Positions 55,936-64,000 of a DNA stretch of 64,000 nucleotides are shown here, in pieces. Each line of letters begins with the position of its first letter. Position 1 is the stretch's first letter. Below the pieces are notes generated by a model. That model was not told the origin of the DNA, did not search any database, and saw only the letters and a list, made by a program, of their open reading frames with translations. Source of the DNA: Patiria miniata (taxonomy: Eukaryota; Echinodermata; Asteroidea; Valvatida; Asterinidae); the NCBI RefSeq assembly GCF_015706575.1, contig NW_024037072.1, forward strand, positions 21,267,162 to 21,331,161, given 5' to 3'. A program made the translations under genes and the position numbers.

Positions 55936-56420
55936 CACGAATTATTGAATGATTTAATTGGAGGCAGAAAGTAACCTATTTGGTGAAGAGGTTTTCACAA
56001 GTATTTTTGATAAAAAAAAATATGTTTGTGAGCCGCTTGTGCTTAGTATAACTTGTCACATTCGGACGAATACACAAGCATTTGAAGCCTAAAGTAGCAA
56101 ATGTGTTATCATTTGACATTTAATAATATATTGTGAAGGACAGCGTAGACATATGCCTAGTAAACAATGTACCTATACAGCATCGTTCTAAATTGTGACC
56201 ACTAAATCCCAGGCCGTCCCGAGGTTTGCCAAAATTTAGCATTCGGTTGTTGTTGTTGTTGTTGAAAACTAGCGTACCAGTGCTTTTCTGGTTTAATGGT
56301 CCCAGAGAATATTCATCAAACATGTTTTTGGAGAGGGCGTGCCAAAGAGCGCCCTCCCCAACACCCCCTATGGGCGCATACCGGTAAATAGTATATTATA
56401 CCGGTACCGTCAAAATATTC
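55936..56420. other. Palindrome centre, right part
   Basis: Non-repeated spacer with a GTT microsatellite near 56247-56264 and an ACCGGTA-rich patch near 56380-56410. No gene. Confidence 0.5.
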
Positions 56421-58795
56421 TACAAGGTTAACCCCTTACCATTTGAATTTTTTTCATGAACATCTAATTTTTCCCAATCTTATTCAAAAAGCAAGGTTAA
56501 CCCCTTACAATCTGCAATTTTCCAGAAACATTTGATTTTTTCCCATTTTCGCTTTAAAAAATGCGAGGTTAACCCCTTTCAATTTGAAATTTTTCATAAA
56601 CATCTAACTTTGCCAAATTTCACTAAAAAAGCAAGGATAATCCCTTACATCTGAAATTTTCCAGAAACATCTGATTTTGCCCAATTTTGCCAAAATGCAA
56701 GGTTAACCCCTTACAATTTGAAATTTTCCATAAACATCTGATTTTGCCCTATTTTGCTAAAAAAATGCAATCTTAACCCCTTACAATTTGAAATTTTTCA
56801 TAAACATCTAATTTTTACCAAATTTTACTAAGGAAAAAAGTAAGGCTAATTCCTTACATCGGAATTTTTTTTCAGAAACATCTGATTTTGCCCAATTTTG
56901 CTAATATATGCAAGGTTCACCCCTTACAATTTGAGATTTTTAATAAAAATCTCATTTTGCCCAATTTTGCTTAAAATGTAAGGTTAACCCCTTTCAATCT
57001 GCAATTTTCCAGAAACATCTGATTTGCCCTAATTTGGCAAAGGTTAACCCTTTACAATGTTTTGATTTTGCATACAAATCTGATTTTTCCCAATTTTGCT
57101 AAAAATGCAAAGTGAACCCTTTACAATCTGAAATTTTTCATGAACACCTGGTTTTGCCGTATTTTGCTAAAAAAAGCAAGGTTAACCCCTAACAATTTGA
57201 AATTTTTCATGCACATTAAAATTTGCCCAATTTTACTAAGAACCAAGGTTAACCCCCTTACATCTGAAATTTTTCAGAAACATCTAATTTTGCCCAATTT
57301 TGCTAAAAATGCAAGATTCACCCCTTACAATTTGAGATTTTTTTCTAAAAATCTGATATTGCCCAGTTTTGCTAAAATGCCAGGTTTACCCCTTTCAATC
57401 TGCAATTTTCCTGAAACATCTGATTTTGCCCTAATTCGGCAAAGGTTAACCTCTTACAATTTTTGATTTTTCATACAAATCTGATTTTTCCCAATTTTGC
57501 TAAAAATACAATCTGACATTTTTCATTAACATCTTATTTTGCCAAATATCACTAAAAAGGCAAGGTTAACCCCTTACAATTTGAAATTTTCCAGAAAGAT
57601 ATGATTTTGCCCAATTTCGCTAAAAATACAAGGTTCAACCCTTACCATTTGAGATTTTTCATAAACATTTAAATTTGCCCAATTTTACTTAAAAGGCAAG
57701 GTTAACCCCTTACAATTTGAAATTTTTCATTCACACCTTATTTTGCCAAATATCACTAAAAGAGCAAGGTTAACCCCTTACAATCTGAAATTTTCCAGAA
57801 AGATCTGATTTTGCCCAATTTCGCTAAAAATACAAGGTTCACCCCTTACAATTTGAGATTTTTCATGAACATCTAACTTTGCCAAATTTCACTAAAAAAG
57901 CAAGGATAATCCCTTACATCTGAAATTTTCCAGAAACATCTGATTTTGCCCAATTTTGCTTAAATGTAAGGTTAACCCCTTACAATTTGAAATTTTTCAT
58001 TCACATCTTATTTTGCCAAATATCACTAAAAAAGCAAGGTTAACCCCTTACAATCTGAAATTTTCCAGAAAGATCTGATTTTGCCCAATTTCGCTAAAAA
58101 TGCAAGGTTCACCCCTTACAATTTGAGATTTTTCATGAACATCTTACTTTGCCAAATTTCACTAAAAAAAGCAAGATTAATCCCTTACATCTGAAATTTT
58201 CCAGAAACATCTGATTTTGCCCAATTTTGCTTACATGCAAGGTTAACCCCTTTCAATCTGCAATTTTCCAGAAACATCTGATTTTGCCCTAATTGGGCAA
58301 AGGTTAACCTCTTACAATTTTTGATTTTTCATACAAATCTGATTTTTCCCAATTTTGCTAAAAATGCAAGGTGAACCCCTTACAATCTGACATTTTTCAT
58401 AAACACCTGATTTTGCCCTATTTTGCTAAAAAATGCAAGGTTCACCCCTTACAATTTGAGATTGTTCATAAACATTTAAATTTGCCCAATTTTACTAAAA
58501 AGCAAGGTTTTTGCCAAGGATTTTGCCCAATTTGCTAAAAAAAATTCATTCACATCTTATTTTGCCAAATATCACTAAAAAAGCAAGGTTAACCCCTTAC
58601 AATCTGAAATTTTCCAGAAAGATCTGATTTTGCCCAATGTCGCTAAAAAATGCAAGGTTCACCCCTTACAATTTGAAATGTTTCATAAACATCTAAATTT
58701 TACTAAAAATGCAAGGTTAACCCCTTACAAGCTGCAATTTTCCAGAAACATCTGATTTTTCCCAATTTTGCTAAAATGTAAGGTTAACCCCTTGC
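56421..58795 (-). repeat. 68-bp satellite, inverted right block, about 35 copies
   Basis: Reverse complement of the left block (AAGGTTAACCCCTTACAATT, CATCTGATTTTGCCCAATTT). Higher-order pairs of variant units recur, for example at 57730, 58000 and 58560. Confidence 0.9.
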
Positions 58796-60240
58796 AAACT
58801 GTTCAATCAATACATGAAGTGTCCCATTTGACTTTTCTAAAACAAATTATTTTTACAGTTTTTAGGGTAAAGGAATTTTCTCTTTTTCCTTTCTCTTTTG
58901 TTGTTGCTATATTTTGCGAATTGACTCATTCGTATGGAATGCTCATAGTCAATCAAAGAATATTTCACACATAGGGGCCTAAATTATATATTTTTAATTA
59001 AATAGAGACGCATTGATCGTGCTATCATATACCATTCTATTACTATTGCGAATTACTGTATTGTTTGGAATGCTCACAATTAAAGACACGTTATTTGAAA
59101 GATGTATAAATAATATTTATATTACAATGTACATCTTTATTCTTTCCCGGTATAATTTATGGCGTTTCTTACGTCAATTGGCAATCGCGTTTTGATTATA
59201 GTCAATTATTAGAATATTCATTGATTTATGACATTCACCTTGTTTCAATTTTGATACTTCCCGTAGACCTGCCGAGCAGCTGTAGATATCAAACTAAACC
59301 AAAGTATACTAAAGATAGAGGGTAAAAAAAATCAAAAAGTTATGTGCTAGTCAAGCTTTCAGGGATCGGTCTGAGCCATAACAATGCCCCAGCCGATCCC
59401 TTAGTTCTCTTCCGGGGTCTCGGCGTCCCCGACCAATACACACTTCCTTCCCTATCCATCCATATAACCCCGGAGGGCCAGGCACCATGTAAAAGCAAAG
59501 AGCTAAGGGAGGAACAGGGCGGCCCCTAAGCCCTGATCCTCCGAGTGGACCACATGCCCTGAACCTGTACGAAGGCGCCAACCTGGAACTCGCGGACAGT
59601 ACCAGCAGCAGTGCTTACCGATTAAGCTAAGGTACTGTTGGTACTTTACGACGGGAAATTAAATCTCTTATAGTAAATAATTGAACTCATACGTTAAAAA
59701 CCAAAAAGACACCAGCGGGATTCGAACCCGGGACCCCGCTAACCGTGGACGACGAATCGTAACCACTCGGCCATTTCGTTACCTTAGAATTGTCCTTAAA
59801 CTGAGAAAAGTTGTCTTTATAGGTGAGCAAACGCGCCAGGAAGATTACTGGGTCCATTTGCTTTACCTTAATGGGTAAAAACAAGTCGATATAATGAGCC
59901 CAGTGTGTTTGGTTTGTTAGGAAGCTGCATAACACAGCCTAATGTGCAAAACAGTCGTGTGCTAGGCGGATCATTACGCAACAATGAACACCGCAATTGT
60001 GTCAGTATTTTCAAAAGGCAGACGCGTAGATTTCTACTCTTTGTATCTGGGCACATATAGATTCTCACCTCCCTCTTCAGCTATTTCGACTTTCTTAAAA
60101 AGAAAAATAGAGACTGTCAGCGAATCTCCGGGAGTTGAAATAAGGATCGTCCCCTCGATAGACCTCAGACTCAGTAAAGTTCAACACTGGGCTCTTTTTC
60201 AACAGCTGTTTTTGCGGAAACTTTACATCTGGATTTTTTA
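58796..60240. repeat. Palindrome arm X' (right)
   Basis: Inverted copy of 50751-52230. It lacks about 60 bp present on the left near 51790-51850. Confidence 0.85.
59708..59782 (-). other. tRNA-like sequence with pol III boxes (right arm)
   Basis: Minus-strand counterpart of 51205-51279, with identical A and B boxes. Confidence 0.6.
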
Positions 60241-60424
60241 GAAGCATCTGATTTTGCCTAATTTTAGTAAAATATGCTCCAAAGACTTTCGCGGTCTAGT
60301 AACCAGACTTTGACTCTTAACGAAACATCGAATGAAAAGGGAAACACCAAATGCATATTGCAAAAGATCGAATGCAAACATACCGATGAAACATCGAATA
60401 CAAATAGCTCGAAATGTCAAACAT

Positions 60425-60800
60425 ATGTGTAAAACATTGCTCACATATTTGAGAATATCGCAAATATATTGTAAAACAACACACACAATTGTATCGAAAA
60501 ACATCGCACATTTAATGCAAAAAATCGAACATAATAGTGAAAACATCGCACATATATATCGTCAAAAACATCGCACATATAAATTGAAAATCGCATATAA
60601 ATGTAAAAACATCGCACACATATATTGAACATCGCACATATATTGTAAGACATCGCACAAATATATTAAACATCGCGCAAATAATGAAAAACATCGCACA
60701 CTTATATTGAACATCGCACATAAATGTAAAAGATAACAAGCACATATTGAACATCCGACATATATATTGCAAAATATTGAATACTGCAACGTTTGACACG
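60425..60800. repeat. Variable tandem repeat of ACATCGCACATATA
   Basis: About fifteen ACATCGCACA cores spaced 15-35 bases apart by A/T-rich filler. It adjoins Y', whose ACATCGAATACAAATAG looks like the same motif diverged. Chance minus-strand frames (IYVRCF repeats) result. Confidence 0.8.
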
Positions 60801-60904
60801 CCATACCATTCACTATAGTGCATGATCGGAAGTCACTAACGAACGATAAATAGACTGTTTGGGTTTCTTTTGTTCAGACACGTGGGAAGATCGAGTTTGG
60901 CAAG

Positions 60905-61690
60905 ACGCCAGGTATCTGTATCTGTATCTCTTTAGGTGTACGTTGCAAGAAACCAATTCTGGCATAAGATCAGCGGGAGAGAGAGGGTGTTCACTGTACA
61001 GTAACTTATTGAGAGAGAGGTCCGCGGCTGATGAGGGATTTGAAGGTGTCAACAGAGTCGGCTTGGACTACGCATTCCTCTAGATGGTTCCAGTCAATTA
61101 TAGTTCTGTTGAAGAAGGAGTACTTGAATTGATCTGTGTTGCTCCGAGGAACTCTGTAGCACCTTGAGTTGAAAGCTATGGAGCTTTCAATGGAGTGTGT
61201 TGTTGCATAGTTGAAAAGTGTTCTTGGTCGAATTTGTCTGCCAGGTTTTTTAGATGTTAGGTAGAGCTGAGATGGTATGGCTGGCACTAGCCCCTTAACC
61301 ACCTTGTACATGAATGTGAGTCGTAATTGTTTCCTTCTGTCTTGCAGAGATGGTAGTTGTTGATTTTGTAGCATTTTTGTGAGGCAACCGGGCTTCTGTG
61401 ATCTGTAGTCTCCGGTGATGAAGCGTACAGCTCGATGTTGGATGCGTTCTAGTCGGTCAATATTGGCTTTTATGTAAGGGTCCCATACTGTAGCTCCGTA
61501 TTCCAAGATTGGTCGTACAAGGGCTAGGTATAGACAGTTCTTCTGCAATTGACTGGGCAACCCCTAAGGTTTCTACGAAGAAAACCTCAAGTGGAGCCAA
61601 CCTTCTTGGATATACTGGATATGTGTGTATTCCATTTGAGGTCCTCAGAGATGTGTATACCAAGATACCGGTTGCTAGGTGAAGAACAGT
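60905..61690 (-). mobile_element. LINE (Jockey/CR1-like) 3' end
   Basis: The minus strand encodes YLGIHISEDLKWNTHISSIS and, after a frame disruption near 61560, a 184-aa frame with LALVRPILEYGATVWDPYIK, RLERIQHRAVRFI and TIIDWNHLEECVVQADSVDT. These are the C-terminal blocks of Jockey-group ORF2. A GATACAGATACAGATAC tail ends the element near 60912. It is 5'-truncated. Confidence 0.85.
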
Positions 61691-61760
61691 GTTGTCTAAT
61701 ATGTAGAAACGTGTTGATTTATTCCTATAATGCTGAGAGTGTTACAATGTAATACATTTT

Positions 61761-62870
61761 GTGCAGCTAGCTGTACCTTTCTGTGCTGGAACTTGTGGTA
61801 CTGGTAGCAGTGTGGCAGTTGACCACGAAAAAGCGTTCTTCCGGAGTTGGAAATCCTGTGTGTGTGTGTCCCCTTTTCTTGCGTTTTGCTGGATTCGGAG
61901 GAAGAACCCAATAAGTTCACGTTCATTTAAATATTTAAAGCTACACGGAGTCGGCACGGATCGAGTATTGCTGAAGCCATTGGCGACATTTCCATGGAAA
62001 TCGATCTGCTGCAGCGTACATACTACGTCCCTGCTGGACAATTTACGCAGAAATACGAACGGCTCTACGACCGGACTACCTCGGCATAAGGTTGTGCCAG
62101 AGACGCCGAGCCTATCGACACACCGAATTAGGATTAGGTGGGCGGCGTGCAGTGAGTCAGACAGCGAGGGTGAGCACCGCCCTGACTTTAGTTGCTCGCG
62201 ATCCCCGAAGAGTCCTACCGGGGCACGCAGCGGTTGCAAGCCTCGTCTTGCGGGCAGGTACACGGCAGTGCACAGTGACACTGCTGCTTGTGGATCCAGT
62301 GTTGCACATGCGGTTGGTCAGCACCGAACGCACCGGAGAGGCGCCGCGGGTCGGGGCTCGGGTGTACGATGGGTCATCGTACACCGAGGGTTACTTGGTG
62401 CATTTTGATCTGAGAAAACCCCCGACGAAGCAGTGGAAATCGCGGCCGAGGCAGAGGCGTAGTGCAAGGCAGAGCAAGTTGGGCGGTCGCGCGCAGTCTT
62501 TCCTTAGCGGCCGAAAAGGAGGAAATCCTTTGTTCCACAGTCAGTGACCAGACCACAGCCACTGACCAGATACGCCTTCTGTCGATTCTGCGGGAGCTCT
62601 TGCAGCTGCAGCGCCACAGCCTGGAGGAGGAAAAAACCCAAGGAATGTAAGATGTTGGAAGTGCGGGAGTCTGGAGCATCTCCGAGCACGATGCCCACTG
62701 CACGGCGACGGTGACAGCACGGCAACAGGCAGCCTCGCCACCGGCGCAGGCAGTCAAGCCGCCGGCCAGGGCAGCCTCCCCGCCGGCGCAGGCGTCTCAC
62801 CGCCGTCTTGGGGATACAACCTGCTCAGTCTTCTCAAGAGTTTGGACTTTACATCCGAGGGGAAATAATG
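61761..62870 (+). mobile_element. Retroelement gag-like fossil with CCHC knuckle
   Basis: A GC-rich island with a CWKCGSLEHLRARC zinc knuckle (about 62651-62692) after a glutamine-rich helix, and a further block earlier that reads like gag. It is broken and I cannot assign the family (LTR type likely). No polymerase region is visible. Confidence 0.45.
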
Positions 62871-62914
62871 GACTCAGCCGTTAGTTTCTGGTTATGATGT
62901 GCAAAGTGCAAACC

Positions 62915-63045
62915 CGACCCGAAACCGACCCGACCCGAAACCGACTTTGGGTCGGGTCGGGTCGGTTTGTCCATCTTTTCAGTCGGGTCGGGTCGGTTTC
63001 GGTTTTGCATTTACATTTTCGGGTCGGGTCGGGTCAGTAAATTTA
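62915..63045 (+). repeat. GGGTCGGGTCGG repeat with an inverted leader
   Basis: Clusters of GGGTC/GGTCG pentamers interspersed with short spacers; the leader (62922-62945) is the complementary ACCCGACCCG type, so the tract can pair with itself. Potential G-quadruplex former. Confidence 0.7.
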
Positions 63046-63288
63046 GCCATCTTTTGAAAAAAAAACGAAATAAACCGAAACAGTTGAGAAATTTAGGTGA
63101 TGCAATATTATTGACCGTCACTGTGACCGCAGCCCATTGGGTGGTGTAGCCACTAAGCGCACTATCAAGTTCCCACGGTATTAATTTCTCCAGTCATATC
63201 GGGACTGACAGTGTCAGAGTGATTATTATTACTTTTTTAACATTTTATTTATTGTGAATTTTAATACCATTATTGGACAATTTGCTTT

Positions 63289-63563
63289 TCTATTTTCAGA
63301 CTGTGGAATATAATACGTTTCGCATTGGCCTCACCAGCTCAGGTGTAACTGTGCGCAAACATATCGAGAAATGTTTAAATGAGATCGAGAGAGGACAAAC
63401 TCATTCACCAAACATCCTGGAAGAACGTTATTCAAGTCAGAAGAAGGCCATGCAAGGAAATAACTTAGTCCTACAGAAATCAGGGACTCTCTGCACCAGT
63501 GTCTCCCCCAAGACAGCTGTTATGAAATTATGTCACTTTTCTCAGAGAAGACAACGTGGGTAG
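63289..63563 (+). CDS. Possible terminal exon of an unidentified gene
   Basis: A TTTTCTATTTTCAG-like acceptor near 63300 precedes an open frame encoding TVEYNTFRIGLTSSGVTVRK HIEKCLNEIERGQ and ending QRRQRG with a stop at 63561. The composition is protein-like but no upstream exon is identified and the family is not recognised. It may belong to a gene whose other exons lie elsewhere or may be chance. Confidence 0.3.
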
Positions 63564-64000
63564 ACATAGTGTGTTTTTTTTTTTTTAAATGTTGTTCCCC
63601 CTCTTTTTTATATTTGTTGCGGGGAATGGTTATTTGTACAAGATGAAGATCGATTTCTGGCATCTTTCATTCTGAATCCAAACTTGAATTGATACAAGTG
63701 AATCATGCAGTGTTTGCCATACAAAGATGGGGAAGGGCCCCCTAATACTGAAATCTAGTAGGTGCTTATTGTGTGAATTCTGGGTACGGATTCTAAAATG
63801 TTGATCAAACTTTGGATTTTTGGAGTATAAGCTGGGAATCTATTGTTTGAATAGTGTAATAGTGAACAAGTCTAACGATAACACCGGGACAGTCGATCTC
63901 GGAGTCCAGTTTCTACAATATATGGACGATCTGTTTTCACAGTTGAATGAGTTTCTCAACGGGCGAGCTGTCTCACGGTTTGTCTAACTATAACGTATTG
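63564..64000. other. Right edge, no recognised feature
   Basis: AT-rich sequence with a T run near 63571-63587. No ORF or repeat supported. Confidence 0.4.

Larger units (their letters stand above)
49732..60424. repeat. Giant palindrome of about 10.7 kb
   Basis: In order: Y (49732-49870), satellite (50110-50750), X (50751-52230), satellite (52231-54800), centre (54801-56420), inverted satellite (56421-58795), X' (58796-60240), a 43-bp satellite stub, Y' (60284-60424). X and X' are near-identical inverted copies: 76- and 61-aa chance frames in them are identical. In the right arm, about 1 kb between X' and Y' is lost. It could be a giant foldback element, an inverted duplication, or partly an assembly effect. 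Confidence 0.85.

Noticed and set aside
52231-58795. CRISPR-like or gene-like satellite frames (for example 57140-57466)
   Set aside because: The 68-bp units are tandem without unique spacers; the 108-aa frame is repeat-encoded.
51406-59581. Identical 76-aa and 61-aa ORFs in the two palindrome arms
   Set aside because: Identity follows from the inverted DNA repeat. The frames overlap each other on opposite strands, have no known motif and span tRNA-like and hairpin sequence.
60441-60823. Cysteine-rich repeat protein (IYVRCF units) on the minus strand
   Set aside because: It is the translation of the ACATCGCACATATA repeat, in several frames at once.
61761-62408. 215-aa ORF as a host gene
   Set aside because: Overlapping open frames on both strands reflect GC-rich composition; the only recognisable block (CCHC) is in another frame and points to a retroelement fossil.

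Overview
The window is animal genomic DNA: a spliced eukaryotic gene landscape with GT-AG introns, an AT-rich background, tRNA-derived SINEs, LINEs, solo LTRs and a very dense load of short inverted-repeat transposons (MITEs). The gene set, the SINE style and the foldback transposons with tandem repeats in their arms fit an invertebrate deuterostome, most likely an echinoderm. That placement is inference; no species can be fixed from sequence alone.

Three host genes can be read. (1) A minus-strand, eight-exon gene (CDS 4336-13457) encodes a 491-aa protein with an N-terminal ZAD-like CxxC/CxxC zinc module; its function is not recognised. (2) Head to head with it, a complete 18-exon CPSF2 gene (CPSF100, pre-mRNA 3'-end processing; CDS 15332-39606) encodes 766 aa on the plus strand; every exon junction keeps the frame. 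(3) A one-exon short-chain dehydrogenase/reductase lies on the minus strand (46207-47052) and converges on CPSF2. The two convergent 3' ends have been tandemly duplicated (copy A about 36835-42163, copy B about 42345-46365). This left an extra CPSF2 terminal exon carrying an internal stop and an orphan SDR 3' fragment. Transposons present in one copy only give in-window empty and filled sites.

Layout: 1-2730, a decayed LINE split by a foldback transposon built of 20-bp repeats; 3200-13460, the ZAD-like gene; 13510-13941, a second foldback transposon between the divergent genes; 12403-12466 and 14563-14626, two 64-bp palindromic elements with 9-bp target duplications; 14000-39606, CPSF2 with MITE-filled introns; 36835-46365, the tandem duplication; 46207-47052, the SDR gene; 49732-60800, a roughly 11-kb palindrome whose arms carry tRNA-like sequences and about 80 copies of a 68-bp satellite; 60900-61700, a LINE 3' end; 61760-62850, a retroelement gag-like fossil; 63289-63563, a possible terminal exon of another gene.

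CPSF2 acts with CPSF73 and symplekin in mRNA 3'-end cleavage. The SDR and the ZAD-like gene have no evident functional link to it; they are simply neighbours. The most unusual structures are the 64-bp palindromes, the giant satellite palindrome, and the duplicated convergent gene ends.
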